A DNA stretch of 64,000 nt from Yersinia nurmii. Lineage in GTDB: Bacteria > Pseudomonadota > Gammaproteobacteria > Enterobacterales > Enterobacteriaceae. Positions 19,500 through 30,579 of the stretch are shown in pieces. The position numbers and the translations under genes are program-made. Numbering within the stretch: position 1 is the first letter of the stretch; each line of letters opens with the position of its first letter. The notes under the pieces were generated by a model, which made no database searches, was not told the DNA's origin, and worked only from the letters and a program-made list of their open reading frames with translations. The stretch covers positions 1 through 64,000 of the forward strand of contig NZ_CPYD01000008.1 in the NCBI RefSeq assembly GCF_001112925.1, given 5' to 3'.

Positions 19500-22163
19500 T
19501 TATGCCAGACGCGGGTTAACTTTATCGGCGTCGATACCAAACTTAGTAATTGCTTCTGCAACTACGCTGGTGTCGATGTCACCGCGTTTAGCCAATTCAC
19601 CCAGTGCTGCAACCACAACATAAGAAGAATCAACTTCGAAGTGGTGACGCAGGTTCTCGCGGCTGTCAGAACGGCCGAAACCATCTGTACCCAGTACGCG
19701 GAACTCGCTGGCAGGAATAAAGTTACGAATCTGTTCAGCGAACAGCTTCATGTAGTCAGTAGAAGCAACCGCTGGCGCTTCGTTCATTACCTGAGCTACG
19801 TAAGGTACGCGTGGAGTTTCGGTTGGGTGCAGCATGTTCCAACGCTCACAGTCCTGGCCATCACGAGCCAGTTCGGTGAAGGAAGTTACGCTGTACACAT
19901 CAGAACCAACGCCATACTGTTCAGACAGAATCTGTGCAGCTTCGCGAACGTGACGCAGGATAGAGCCTGAACCCATCAACTGAACCTTGCCTTTCTCACC
20001 GGCCAGAGTTTCCAGTTTGTAGATACCTTTACGGATACCTTCTTCTGCGCCCTGTGGCATAGCTGGCATATGGTAGTTTTCGTTCAGCGTAGTCAGGTAG
20101 TAGTAAACATTTTCCTGAGCGTCGCCGTACATACGTACCAGACCGTCATGCATGATAACGGCTACTTCATAAGCATAAGCCGGATCGTAAGAAATACAGT
20201 TAGGGATAGTCAGTGACTGAATATGGCTGTGACCATCTTCGTGCTGCAAACCTTCACCATTCAGAGTCGTACGACCTGAAGTACCGCCGATCAGGAAGCC
20301 ACGGGCCTGTTGGTCACCCGCTGCCCAGCACAGATCGCCAATACGTTGGAAACCGAACATGGAGTAGTAGATGTAGAACGGAATCATTGGCAGATCGTTG
20401 GTGCTGTAAGAAGTCGCTGCGGCCAACCATGAAGAAGCGGCGCCCAGTTCATTGATACCTTCTTGCAGGATCTGACCTTTCTCGTCTTCTTTGTAGTATG
20501 CAACCTGCTCGCGGTCTTGCGGGGTATACTGCTGACCGTTAGGGCTGTAAATACCGATCTGACGGAACAGACCTTCCATACCGAATGTACGTGCTTCATC
20601 AGCGATGATTGGAACAATACGATCTTTGATCGATTTGTTCTTCAGCATCACGTTCAAGGCACGAACGAAAGCGATAGTGGTAGAAATTTCTTTGTTCTGC
20701 TCTTCCAGCAAGGAGCTGAAATCTTCCAGAGCTGGCATTTCCAGTTTCTGGGTGAAGTTAGGCAAACGGCTTGGCACGTAGCCTTCCAGCGCCTGACGAC
20801 GTTCATGCAGATACTTGTACTCTTCGGAATCTTTCTCGAAGGTGATGTATGGCAGTTTTTCGATTTCTGAATCAGCAACTGGCACATTGAAACGATCACG
20901 GAAGTGACGAACACCGTCCATGTTCATTTTCTTCACCTGGTGAGCGATGTTCTTACCTTCAGCAGTTTCACCCATGCCGTAACCTTTAATGGTATGAGCC
21001 AGGATGACAGTTGGTTTGCCTTTGGTATCTTGCGCTTTTTTCAGTGCTGCAAAGACTTTCTTCGGATCGTGACCGCCACGGTTCAGCGCCCAGATCTCGT
21101 CGTCGGTCATGTCTTTCACTAATGCAGCTGTTTCTGGGAAACGGCCGAAGAAGTGTTCACGGACATAGGCACCGTCTTTGGATTTGAAAGTCTGGTAGTC
21201 ACCATCCAGCGTTTCGTTCATCAGCTGAATCAGTTTACCGCTGGTATCTTTACGCAGCAGCTCATCCCAACGACCGCCCCAGATAACTTTCAGTACCTGC
21301 CAGCCCGCACCGCTAAAGATGCCTTCCAGTTCGTTGATGATTTTGCCGTTACCAGTAACTGGGCCATCAAGGCGCTGCAAGTTACAGTTGATAACGAAGA
21401 CTAAGTTGTCCAGCTTCTCACGGGTAGCGATGGTGATCGCACCTTTGGATTCCGGCTCATCCATCTCGCCATCACCCAAGAAGGCGTAAACGGTTTGTGC
21501 TGAGGTATCTTTCAAACCACGGTGAGACAGATATTTCAGGAACTTAGCTTGATAAATGGCGCTAATTGGACCCAGACCCATAGAAACGGTCGGGAACTGC
21601 CAGAATTCAGGCATCAGTTTAGGATGCGGGTAAGAAGACAGACCTTTGCCGTGAACCTCTTGACGGAAGTTGTCCATCTGTTCTTGGGTCAGTCGACCCT
21701 CAAGGAAGGCACGAGCGTAAACGCCTGGGGAGATATGACCCTGGAAGTAAACCAGATCGCCGCCGTCTTTTGGGTTACGCGCACGGAAGAAGTGGTTGAA
21801 GCAAACTTCGTAGAAGGTTGCAGAAGACTGGAAGGAAGCCATGTGGCCGCCCAGATCCAGATCTTTTTTAGACGCGCGCAGCACGGTCATCACGGCGTTC
21901 CAACGGATTGCAGAGCGAATACGACGCTCCAGATCCAGGTTGCCAGGGTAGGCTGGTTCGTCTTCTACTGCGATGGAGTTAACATAGTTGCGGTTTTCAG
22001 AACCCGCAGCCACGCTCACGCCGCCTTTACGGGCTTCGCCCAAAACCTGATCAATCAGATACTGAGCGCGCTCAACACCTTCTTCACGGATAACCGATTC
22101 AATCGCCTGTAGCCAGTCACGGGTTTCGATCGGATCCACGTCATTAATTAAACGTTCTGACAT
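19500..22163 (-). CDS. aceE: Pyruvate dehydrogenase E1 component
   Basis: Thiamine diphosphate enzyme that decarboxylates pyruvate and acetylates the lipoyl arms of AceF. The 887 residues match the homodimeric E1 of E. coli in length and sequence ([24 protein letters not shown]). The ThDP/Mg motif [14 protein letters not shown] through [10 protein letters not shown] and the region [21 protein letters not shown] are visible. It is led by an AAGGA ribosome site and preceded by a large hairpin (22200-22282). pdhR lies upstream on the same strand, so pdhR-aceE-aceF form an operon. Confidence 0.98.
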   Translation of the reverse strand: MSERLINDVDPIETRDWLQAIESVIREEGVERAQYLIDQVLGEARKGGVSVAAGSENRNYVNSIAVEDEPAYPGNLDLERRIRSAIRWNAVMTVLRASKKDLDLGGHMASFQSSATFYEVCFNHFFRARNPKDGGDLVYFQGHISPGVYARAFLEGRLTQEQMDNFRQEVHGKGLSSYPHPKLMPEFWQFPTVSMGLGPISAIYQAKFLKYLSHRGLKDTSAQTVYAFLGDGEMDEPESKGAITIATREKLDNLVFVINCNLQRLDGPVTGNGKIINELEGIFSGAGWQVLKVIWGGRWDELLRKDTSGKLIQLMNETLDGDYQTFKSKDGAYVREHFFGRFPETAALVKDMTDDEIWALNRGGHDPKKVFAALKKAQDTKGKPTVILAHTIKGYGMGETAEGKNIAHQVKKMNMDGVRHFRDRFNVPVADSEIEKLPYITFEKDSEEYKYLHERRQALEGYVPSRLPNFTQKLEMPALEDFSSLLEEQNKEISTTIAFVRALNVMLKNKSIKDRIVPIIADEARTFGMEGLFRQIGIYSPNGQQYTPQDREQVAYYKEDEKGQILQEGINELGAASSWLAAATSYSTNDLPMIPFYIYYSMFGFQRIGDLCWAAGDQQARGFLIGGTSGRTTLNGEGLQHEDGHSHIQSLTIPNCISYDPAYAYEVAVIMHDGLVRMYGDAQENVYYYLTTLNENYHMPAMPQGAEEGIRKGIYKLETLAGEKGKVQLMGSGSILRHVREAAQILSEQYGVGSDVYSVTSFTELARDGQDCERWNMLHPTETPRVPYVAQVMNEAPAVASTDYMKLFAEQIRNFIPASEFRVLGTDGFGRSDSRENLRHHFEVDSSYVVVAALGELAKRGDIDTSVVAEAITKFGIDADKVNPRLA

Positions 22164-22199
22164 GGTGGTATTCCTTATCTGTCTCTAATGGTTTATTTG

Positions 22200-22282
22200 G
22201 AGCCTATCTTCCTGTGTTTTAACCAGAGTGATTAAACCAGGTTAAAACACGCGCCCTGGTGAAAGCACCGGAAGATAGGCTC
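22200..22282 (-). repeat. Compound hairpin element between pdhR and aceE
   Basis: Two nested perfect inverted repeats: an outer 13-bp pair GAGCCTATCTTCC / GGAAGATAGGCTC (22200-22212 and 22270-22282) and an inner 11-bp pair GTGTTTTAACC / GGTTAAAACAC (22214-22224 and 22240-22250). The right arm is interrupted by 19 nt that can form a small hairpin of its own (GGTG-AAAG-CACC). No T-tract follows on the coding strand, so it is not a classic terminator. It may be a miniature palindromic element or an RNA processing/stability site in the pdhR-aceEF message. Confidence 0.75.
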
Positions 22283-22350
22283 ATCAGTTTAGTTGCCGCT
22301 TTTAGTGCTCAAAATAAGCACTTAGAACCCATCCCGACGGGGAGAAGCCC

Positions 22351-23115
22351 TTAATCCTTGCGTTGCTGGAGGCGTCGGAGCGATCGCTCACGGCGACTGT
22401 TCTCACGACTAAGATCCAGCAAAATTTCCTCAATAAACGCCAAGTGGCGGTGTGAGGCTTCGCGCGCTTTTTCCGGCTCGCGGGCCACAATCGCCTCGAA
22501 TATCCCGGCGCGGTGACTGCTTACCGTTGCCAGCATTTCGCGGCGCGAGTAAAGCAATTCGAAGTTCTGTTTAACATTCTGTTCTAACATCGGCCCCATG
22601 CAACGCAGTAAATGTAACAACACCACATTATGAGCCGCTTCTGTAACAGCCACCTGATACTGCATAACTGCATCGGCTTCAGCGTCTAAATCACCGCTGT
22701 CTTGCGCCTGTTGAATCGCAGTATGACATTCACGAATACATTGCAGATCTTCATCAGTACCGCGTAAAGCCGCGTAATAGGCGGCAATACCTTCGAGGGC
22801 ATGACGTGTTTCCAGCAAATCGAATTGTGATTCAGGATGGTCGGCCAGCAATTCTGCCAGCGGGTCACTAAAGCTTTGCCACAGGTTCGTCTGGACGAAA
22901 GTACCGCCCCCTTGACGACGCAGCAGAAGGCCTTTGGCCTCGAGTCGCTGAATGGCTTCTCTCAAAGAAGGTCGGGAAACATCAAATTGCTTCGCCAGCT
23001 CGCGCTCAGGCGGTAATTTCTCGCCCGGACGTAGTGTCCCTTCCAAGATCAGGTACTCAAGCTGCTGCTCGATAACATCTGATAATTTGGGTTGGCGTAT
23101 TTTGTTGTAGGCCAT
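22351..23115 (-). CDS. pdhR: Pyruvate dehydrogenase complex repressor
   Basis: GntR/FadR-type repressor that is released from DNA by pyruvate and controls its own operon with aceEF and lpd. The 254 residues show the N-terminal winged helix ([47 protein letters not shown] in short blocks) and a C-terminal FCD effector domain ([39 protein letters not shown]). It is nearly identical in plan to E. coli PdhR. The ATG at 23115 gives [17 protein letters not shown] perfect PdhR operator lies 65 bp upstream. Confidence 0.97.
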   Translation of the reverse strand: MAYNKIRQPKLSDVIEQQLEYLILEGTLRPGEKLPPERELAKQFDVSRPSLREAIQRLEAKGLLLRRQGGGTFVQTNLWQSFSDPLAELLADHPESQFDLLETRHALEGIAAYYAALRGTDEDLQCIRECHTAIQQAQDSGDLDAEADAVMQYQVAVTEAAHNVVLLHLLRCMGPMLEQNVKQNFELLYSRREMLATVSSHRAGIFEAIVAREPEKAREASHRHLAFIEEILLDLSRENSRRERSLRRLQQRKD

Positions 23116-23179
23116 AATTTATGTGAGTCGCGCTGTAAGCCGTATTGAGTGAATTCGTCTCTGCGAGTGGCGCTGAGTC

Positions 23180-23196
23180 AATTGGTAATACCAATT
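23180..23196. promoter_or_regulatory. PdhR operator upstream of pdhR
   Basis: AATTGGTAATACCAATT is a perfect palindrome matching the known PdhR site (ATTGGTNNNACCAAT). It is placed for autorepression of pdhR-aceEF. Confidence 0.9.
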
Positions 23197-23323
23197 TCAA
23201 AAACGTGACGATAAAGTAACAAAGTATTCACTAGCTGTCCATACGGACATTGACCGAAATCATGAAAGCCAGCACATTTTAACAACTTCACTAATGTTAT
23301 GCCGCAAAGTGGTAACCTATAGG

Positions 23324-23334
23324 TGGTAATACCA
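23324..23334. promoter_or_regulatory. Second, partial PdhR-like operator
   Basis: TGGTAATACCA repeats the core of the PdhR palindrome with the outer bases lost on one side. It is 144 bp from the first site, in the pdhR-aroP gap. It could support looping or a second promoter. Confidence 0.5.
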
Positions 23335-23809
23335 TTACTCACCCCCGAATAATTGTAACGATTATGAAAAGGGTAATTAGGCAAGCTGAAGCGTTATAGT
23401 TGATGTTTTTATGATTTTTTAATCAAAAAATATGAATTTAAATCCACCAGCAACGATCTTTATTTTATGACCGAGAATATGAGTCACAGAAAACTGGTTT
23501 GACCATTTTATAAATCCTCATTTCACCGAAGCATGCCTATAAAACCGTCATTTCCCCCTCGCCATTTCTTAAACTCCCTGAATAGCCACCGGTCTTAGTA
23601 TTTCTTAAATGCATAAAATACGAACGATCCATTAAAAAAGCAGATGCAATAATTCTCGCCTACCACTATTCTCACGTAATGGGTAGTCATTGGCACCATT
23701 ATCAAAATGAATACCCGTAAACAAAACAATACAAACAACGGAATTTCAAAATTACACAACATCACAAATAACGATTTGGGCATTAGCCAAAAAGACAGAG
23801 GATGCAACG
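23335..23809. other. Intergenic region upstream of aroP
   Basis: About 475 bp of AT-rich DNA between the PdhR sites and aroP. It must contain the aroP promoter. I looked for TyrR boxes (TGTAAA-N6-TTTACA) and found only poor half matches near 23717. No gene was seen. Confidence 0.35.
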
Positions 23810-25174
23810 ATGAGTGTTCAACAAGAAGGCGCGGAGCTAAAGCGGGGTCTAAAAAACCGCCATATCCAGCTAATCGCCTTGGGCGGCGCAATTGGTACAG
23901 GGCTTTTTCTCGGTATTGCACAAACCATAAAAATGGCAGGCCCTTCAGTGCTGCTGGGATACGCCATCGGCGGTTTTATCGCTTTCCTGATCATGCGCCA
24001 ACTGGGTGAAATGGTCGTTGAAGAACCGGTCGCAGGTTCATTTAGCCACTTTGCCTATAAATATTGGGGCAACTTCGCCGGTTTCGCCTCTGGCTGGAAT
24101 TATTGGGTACTTTACGTTTTGGTCGCGATGGCCGAACTAACCGCCGTGGGGATTTACGTCCAATACTGGTGGCCGGAAATCCCCACCTGGGTTTCCGCCG
24201 CAGTGTTCTTCCTCGCTATCAACGCTATCAATTTGGCTAACGTTAAAGTGTATGGCGAAATGGAATTCTGGTTCGCCATCATTAAAGTGGTCGCGATCAT
24301 CGGGATGATTGTATTCGGTGGCTATTTGTTGTTGAGCGGACAGGGTGGCCCAGAGGCAACGGTCACCAACCTGTGGGCTCAAGGGGGCTTCTTCCCTAAT
24401 GGTTTCATCGGGTTAGTGATGGCGATGGCAGTGATAATGTTCTCCTTCGGCGGCCTTGAACTGGTCGGCATCACAGCGGCAGAAGCAGAAGATCCTGCGC
24501 GCAGCATCCCGAAAGCAACCAATCAGGTTATCTATCGGATCTTGCTGTTTTATATCGGTTCACTTGCAGTATTGCTCTCACTTTATCCTTGGGGAAAAGT
24601 GGTTGAGGGCGGCAGTCCCTTCGTACTAATTTTCCATGCATTAGACAGTAATATTGTCGCTACCGTGCTGAATATCGTGGTGCTTACCGCCGCGTTGTCG
24701 GTGTACAACAGCTGCGTTTACTGCAACAGCCGTATGCTGTTCGGTCTAGCCAAGCAAGGGAACGGCCCGAAAGCTTTATTAAAAGTAGATGGTCGTGGCG
24801 TACCGGTCATCGCTATTGCCGTTTCAGCCTTTGCGACTGCATTCTGCGTATTGATTAACTATCTGATTCCCGGACGGGCATTTGAGTTACTGATGGCGTT
24901 AGTGGTTTCAGCGCTAGTAATCAACTGGGCAATGATTAGCCTTGCTCACTTAAAATTCCGCGCAGCGAAAGACCGGCAGGGAATTGAGCCTAAGTTTAAA
25001 GCCTTCTGGTATCCCTTTAGCAACTACCTATGCCTAACCTTCCTGGCGGGCATTCTGGTTATCATGTACCTAACGCCGGGCATTCAGATTTCCGTCTTGC
25101 TTATCCCCGTCTGGGTCATCGTGCTAGCGGTTGGTTATATGCTGAAAAATCGAGTTAAGCAGAATAAAGCTTAA
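23810..25174 (+). CDS. aroP: Aromatic amino acid permease AroP
   Basis: Inner-membrane proton symporter for phenylalanine, tyrosine and tryptophan, of the amino acid-polyamine-organocation family. The 454 residues contain about 12 membrane segments and family signatures (LKNRHIQLIALGGAIGTGLFLG, EEPVAGSFSHFAYKYWG, FSFGGLELVGITAAEAEDPARSIPKA in parts). The sequence follows E. coli AroP closely, including the C-terminal third; PheP is the next nearest relative. It lies opposite to pdhR and to ampE, as in E. coli, and ends in its own terminator. Confidence 0.93.
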   Translation: MSVQQEGAELKRGLKNRHIQLIALGGAIGTGLFLGIAQTIKMAGPSVLLGYAIGGFIAFLIMRQLGEMVVEEPVAGSFSHFAYKYWGNFAGFASGWNYWVLYVLVAMAELTAVGIYVQYWWPEIPTWVSAAVFFLAINAINLANVKVYGEMEFWFAIIKVVAIIGMIVFGGYLLLSGQGGPEATVTNLWAQGGFFPNGFIGLVMAMAVIMFSFGGLELVGITAAEAEDPARSIPKATNQVIYRILLFYIGSLAVLLSLYPWGKVVEGGSPFVLIFHALDSNIVATVLNIVVLTAALSVYNSCVYCNSRMLFGLAKQGNGPKALLKVDGRGVPVIAIAVSAFATAFCVLINYLIPGRAFELLMALVVSALVINWAMISLAHLKFRAAKDRQGIEPKFKAFWYPFSNYLCLTFLAGILVIMYLTPGIQISVLLIPVWVIVLAVGYMLKNRVKQNKA

Positions 25175-25223
25175 TCGCTCATCACTGTGCACTATCTAGT
25201 TGAAAGCGATAAGCATTAACGTT

Positions 25224-25256
25224 CAGGCCCGCATTTATACTGTGGGCCTGTTTTTT
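25224..25256 (+). terminator. Terminator after aroP
   Basis: A 7-bp stem CAGGCCC / GGGCCTG (25224-25230 and 25244-25250) is followed directly by TTTTTT. It is 50 bp past the aroP stop. Confidence 0.9.
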
Positions 25257-25306
25257 AATTGCCCATAGAGTAATAAAGCCGCTTGCTGAGCTTCATCGAA
25301 AGTCGT

Positions 25307-25389
25307 TTGATTATTGATTATTGATTATTGATTATTGATTATTGATTATTGATTATTGATTATTGATTGCAGATTGCAGATTGCAGATT
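25307..25389. repeat. Heptanucleotide tandem arrays (TTGATTA)8 and (GCAGATT)3
   Basis: Eight perfect copies of TTGATTA occupy 25307-25362. After TTGATT the array changes to three copies of GCAGATT (25369-25389) with the same 7-nt period. It lies in the aroP-ampE intergenic space just past the aroP terminator. The identical copies suggest recent slippage, so the copy number is likely to vary between strains. Confidence 0.95.
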
Positions 25390-25853
25390 GTTTGTACATG
25401 AAAAATCACGCCTAATTGTTCTCACAACACCAGAGAAAATCAGTCAGTTACCTCGGAAATGGCTATGTTATCAAGGAGCTTAAACTCGCGCTGCGGTGAC
25501 ATAATTACCCATATCACGACCATGAGTCTCTGATATTACCCAAGCCTAAAGCGAACTAATGTGTAGGGGAAATCAGAAGCAAACAAACTATCAGACTTTG
25601 ATGCTTCAATCCGATAATTCCCTGCCTGTATTTCGCAACCTTACTCCCTCCCTCCATTAATGACTGAAGCTAGCGCTAACACGCTCTAAAACCTGTAATA
25701 AACTCGTTGAATTTTAAGTTTTTCATTGTTTTTGTTACAAAACCGACCAATCAGACATACGCTTATTTTGATGGGCTCTTGCTGCCAATCCGATGCTTAC
25801 GAAGCTACCTTTCCAGATAGCTGTCGTTTTTATCGATAATGCCTCTAATGCCG
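25390..25853. other. Intergenic region between repeat array and ampE
   Basis: About 460 bp with no credible open frame or recognised motif. aroP and ampE converge here, so it is downstream sequence for both. Confidence 0.4.
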
Positions 25854-26708
25854 CTATACCAGAGCGCCATAGATAGTGAGCAAAGCCACGACAATTATAA
25901 TCGTCAACGTGACTTTCCTCGCCAAAGATACTGCCGCACGCGGCGTTTGTACTGGGTCGAGATGCGGTTCTCTAGCCAGCGAATACTGAGCTAAGCGGGT
26001 GAGCACCTGATACTGCGGCGAATGCCAATCCCCCAAAGAGGCAAACCACGCCGGCAACGCACGTTCGCCGTGACCAAGCAGTGCGTAGGCCACGCCAACC
26101 AACCGGACGGGAATCCAGTCAACCCAGTGTAAAATCCGGTCAATGCCTGACTGAGAGCGTTGCAAAGGGCTTTGGTGACGTGCCAGCCAGGTTTGGTATC
26201 CGCGCAACATCGCGTAGCCCGTAATAGCTACCGGGCCATAAGAGCCACAAACCACCAACCAGAACAAAGGAGCCAGATAGTAGCGGAAGTTAATCCATAG
26301 CAACGCATTCTGTAACTCTTGTAAACGGTCCTTTTCACCACAGTCCACAGGCAATCCATGAATCAATGCCAGCTCTTCCGCCATTTGCAGACTGGCATTG
26401 GCCTCCCCTTGTCGGGCGGCTTTCAGGTAAGCACGATAGTGTTTTCTTATACCACCAGCGCCGATGCATAACAGGCAGATAACAATCCACAGTAACAGTT
26501 GTGGCAAGCCAAACAAAAAATCCTGAACCAACTGCAACATCAAACCGACAATAGCCATACACAAAATGGCCAGACCGAGCGTTTGCAGCAACGAATATCG
26601 ATGCAACCGACTAAAAATAGCTTCCAACCGGTGGTCCAGCTGCCAATGTTCGCCTAACTTAAACAAACGTTCCCAGGCCAGTACCAGCAATAGCGTAAAA
26701 AGCGTCAT
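25854..26708 (-). CDS. ampE: AmpE, inner-membrane regulatory protein
   Basis: Polytopic inner-membrane protein of 284 residues, the same length as in E. coli. It starts [22 protein letters not shown] at ATG 26708, behind an AGGGA ribosome site; the longer frame to 26759 is not supported. About four hydrophobic segments are visible, including the last one near the C-terminus ([16 protein letters not shown]). AmpE is encoded with AmpD and has been proposed as a sensor in beta-lactamase induction, but its biochemical role is not settled. It follows ampD by 133 bp in the same direction. Confidence 0.92.
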   Translation of the reverse strand: MTLFTLLLVLAWERLFKLGEHWQLDHRLEAIFSRLHRYSLLQTLGLAILCMAIVGLMLQLVQDFLFGLPQLLLWIVICLLCIGAGGIRKHYRAYLKAARQGEANASLQMAEELALIHGLPVDCGEKDRLQELQNALLWINFRYYLAPLFWLVVCGSYGPVAITGYAMLRGYQTWLARHQSPLQRSQSGIDRILHWVDWIPVRLVGVAYALLGHGERALPAWFASLGDWHSPQYQVLTRLAQYSLAREPHLDPVQTPRAAVSLARKVTLTIIIVVALLTIYGALV

Positions 26709-26841
26709 TGATTCCCTATCTCCCTCTACATTCCACCTGCCCGAACCTTCAGGCACCATGCCTCCCGGCAGCGGTTATCACAAAAAAGGTAAAAATGACG
26801 GAATCCGCGCCTCCGCTATCATGACCTCTATTGCTGCAAAA

Positions 26842-28387
<1,546 letters not shown>

Positions 28388-28414
28388 CGCTAGCAGATTT
28401 GTTTCAACCGGGGA

Positions 28415-28444
28415 AAGAGCTCAAGTAATAATGAGCTCTTTTTT
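28415..28444 (+). terminator. Terminator after nadC
   Basis: AAGAGCTCA (28415-28423) pairs with TGAGCTCTT (28432-28440) around an 8-nt loop, then runs into TTTT. It is 27 bp past the nadC stop. Confidence 0.9.
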
Positions 28445-28588
28445 GCGGCCTCTGCCGAAAAAAAATCTCCGATTACTGCAACACTTAAAAATTCTCACAA
28501 TACGTTTCGCAGCCCTATTCAAACCCACTTTTCCAGCAATAAAAAAAACCGCACTCTTGCCTCGTCTTTCATCACAAGGAGTGTGAAA

Positions 28589-29035
28589 ATGCATTATTCA
28601 CAAGGCTTTACCCTCATTGAACTCATGGTTTCCATCGTCATTATTGCCATTCTCGGCGGCATCGGCATTCCTGCTTATCAAGGCTATGTACAGAAAGCCG
28701 CCCTAACCGATATGTTGCAAACCAGTGCTCCTTACCGAATGGCCGTAGAGGTTTGCTCGATGGAACATTCAGCATTATTAGGCTGCAATGCCGGTAGTCA
28801 GGGGATTCCCTCTGGCCAACCTACTCGTTATGTCAAAGCCATCAACATCGCAAGAGGGGTTATCTCTATGACCGGACAGGAGACTCTGGATGGATTAAGC
28901 GTGGTATTAACCCCAACTAAAAGCGCCGCCGGCAACCTGGTTTGGACACGAGCATGTACAGGAAACCATGATGAGCTAAGTAAACTCTGCCAGTCGGTAT
29001 TTGCTCTGAAAGAGACGTCTAGCGACGATGAATAG
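28589..29035 (+). CDS. ppdD: Type IV pilin-like major prepilin PpdD
   Basis: Prepilin of 148 residues. A six-residue leader MHYSQG is followed by the cleavage-methylation site G/FTLIELMVSIVIIAILGGIGIPAYQGY, with Phe+1 and the essential Glu+5, then the hydrophobic helix. A prepilin peptidase encoded elsewhere would process it. Four cysteines in the globular part could form disulfides. ATG 28589 is 7 nt behind AAGGAG; a GTG two codons earlier would sit inside the usual spacing. It is the first gene of ppdD-hofB-hofC; in E. coli this set is poorly expressed, and no other pilus genes are in the window. Confidence 0.92.
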   Translation: MHYSQGFTLIELMVSIVIIAILGGIGIPAYQGYVQKAALTDMLQTSAPYRMAVEVCSMEHSALLGCNAGSQGIPSGQPTRYVKAINIARGVISMTGQETLDGLSVVLTPTKSAAGNLVWTRACTGNHDELSKLCQSVFALKETSSDDE

Positions 29036-29059
29036 CAACCGCTCAATCAATAACAAAGG

Positions 29060-29085
29060 AGCCGGGGGATGCGTTATCCCGGCTT
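29060..29085 (+). terminator. Hairpin in the ppdD-hofB gap (attenuator-like)
   Basis: AGCCGGGGGAT (29060-29070) pairs with ATCCCGGCT (29076-29084) with one or two bulged G, followed by TTGCC. It overlaps the AAGGAG ribosome site and ATG at 29056-29071, so it could both reduce read-through from ppdD and mask translation of hofB. The T-tract is short, so termination is only possible. Confidence 0.45.
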
Positions 29086-29142
29086 TGCCAGCAGTATCGA
29101 GCGATACCGCTGGAAATCAGCCCAAATACATTAACTCTTGCC

Positions 29143-30579
29143 ATGTTGCAGTACCCAACCAGTGAGGAGATAAATGCATTACGCTTTGCCTGCGGTTTAA
29201 ATGTGGAAGTGATTCTATGGCCTGCGGCAAAAATTGAGCACCACCTCCATCATTTGAGTCCTGATTTAATCCAGCAGCTAAACGGCGCGATTAGGCCAGA
29301 TAACGAGATCAAAAAACACGCGGAAGAGGCGGCCATAAAATATGCCCCTAATACGGATAAATCACACATTCAAACCTTTGATAATCAAAAAGTGACTTCA
29401 CTTAATGATGAAAGTGATGCGCCCATTATCAACATCATTCATCAAACGCTACGCATGGCGATTCAAAAACGTGCGTCTGATGTTCACTTCGAGCCTTATC
29501 GCCGCTATTACCGTATTCGGTTACGTATTGATGGCATTTTGCACCAAACGCTATCTCCACCGGCTAATTTGGTTAATCGAATCAATGCCTGTCTCAAAGT
29601 AATGGCCAAGCTGAACAGTGCGGAACGGCGATTACCTCAGGATGGACAGTTTAGCATTAGCCTTGATAATCATTATTACTCACTGCGCATAGCCACATTA
29701 CCAACTCAATACGGTGAAAAAGTGGTACTACGCATTCTGAATACCGATATACCGCAACGATTGGACGAGCTGGAACTTCCCCAAAAAAGTCGGGAATCAA
29801 TCCTTGAGGCCTTAAGTTTACCGCAAGGATTGATTCTTGTTACCGGGCCAACTGGGAGCGGAAAAACAGTGACCTTGTATAGCTGTCTACAACACCTAAA
29901 TCAACAGTACCGTAATTTATGCAGCGTCGAAGATCCGATCGAAATTCCCGTTGAAGGCATTAATCAAACTCAGACCAACAGTAAAATAGATTTAGATTTC
30001 TCTCAGGCGTTACGTGCATTACTCAGACAGGACCCAGATGTCATTATGATCGGCGAGATCAGAGATAATGAAACTGCAGATATTGCGGTAAGGGCTGCAC
30101 TAACAGGCCATTTAGTGCTTTCGACCTTGCACACCAATTCAACGCAAGAAACGCTAGCCCGATTGACTCAAATGGGAATCAGTCATTATCTGCTCGCATC
30201 TTGCCTAAAACTGGTAGTAGCCCAACGCTTGGTGCGCCGCCTGTGTCAACGTTGTAAACGAGCAGCACCCGAGCCAGTCATTCTCCCCATAGTTTTGTGT
30301 CCAAAGCCTTTGCATCACTGGCATGCCACTGGTTGCGAACACTGTAGTAGCGGCTACTATGGCCGAATAGGCGTCTATGATACATGGGCAATGACACCGT
30401 CAAATCAGCAGGATTTAATGAATATAGCCCCTCTTCCTAGCCTGAAAAATTCTCAGCCGCCCCCAGGACACCATTCTCTACTCATCGCAGGCTTAGCGCT
30501 GGTTCAACAGGGAATAACCAGTATCGCCGAAGTCTCACGAGTTGTCGGAAACCTGACGACATTAAGGGGAATTCAATGA
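29143..30579 (+). CDS. hofB: HofB, GspE/PilB-type assembly ATPase (5' end apparently disrupted)
   Basis: Secretion ATPase for the PpdD pilin, cytosolic. From ATG 29143 it has 478 residues: Walker A GPTGSGKT (235-242), the Asp box and Walker B in DPDVIMIGEIRDNETADIA, the His box LVLSTLHTNST, and a CQRC...CEHC zinc element. ATG 29143 has no ribosome site, and the frame upstream of it still encodes the family N-terminus (ALSRLCQQYRAIPLEI, then NTLTLA) back to 29071, without any ATG, GTG or TTG. The only good start, AAGGAG with ATG at 29069, is out of frame by one base and stops after 21 codons. A single-base loss just after that ATG would explain this; repaired, the protein would be about 503 residues. 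Function in this strain is therefore doubtful. Confidence 0.8.
   Translation: MLQYPTSEEINALRFACGLNVEVILWPAAKIEHHLHHLSPDLIQQLNGAIRPDNEIKKHAEEAAIKYAPNTDKSHIQTFDNQKVTSLNDESDAPIINIIHQTLRMAIQKRASDVHFEPYRRYYRIRLRIDGILHQTLSPPANLVNRINACLKVMAKLNSAERRLPQDGQFSISLDNHYYSLRIATLPTQYGEKVVLRILNTDIPQRLDELELPQKSRESILEALSLPQGLILVTGPTGSGKTVTLYSCLQHLNQQYRNLCSVEDPIEIPVEGINQTQTNSKIDLDFSQALRALLRQDPDVIMIGEIRDNETADIAVRAALTGHLVLSTLHTNSTQETLARLTQMGISHYLLASCLKLVVAQRLVRRLCQRCKRAAPEPVILPIVLCPKPLHHWHATGCEHCSSGYYGRIGVYDTWAMTPSNQQDLMNIAPLPSLKNSQPPPGHHSLLIAGLALVQQGITSIAEVSRVVGNLTTLRGIQ

Noticed and set aside
23640-23809. TyrR boxes upstream of aroP
   Set aside because: Only half-site-like matches (GTAAAC and ATACAA) were found; not enough to call an operator.
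29069-29134. 21-codon frame behind the AAGGAG site before hofB
   Set aside because: It is probably not a functional leader peptide but the dead start left by the hofB frameshift. A true leader peptide cannot be fully excluded.
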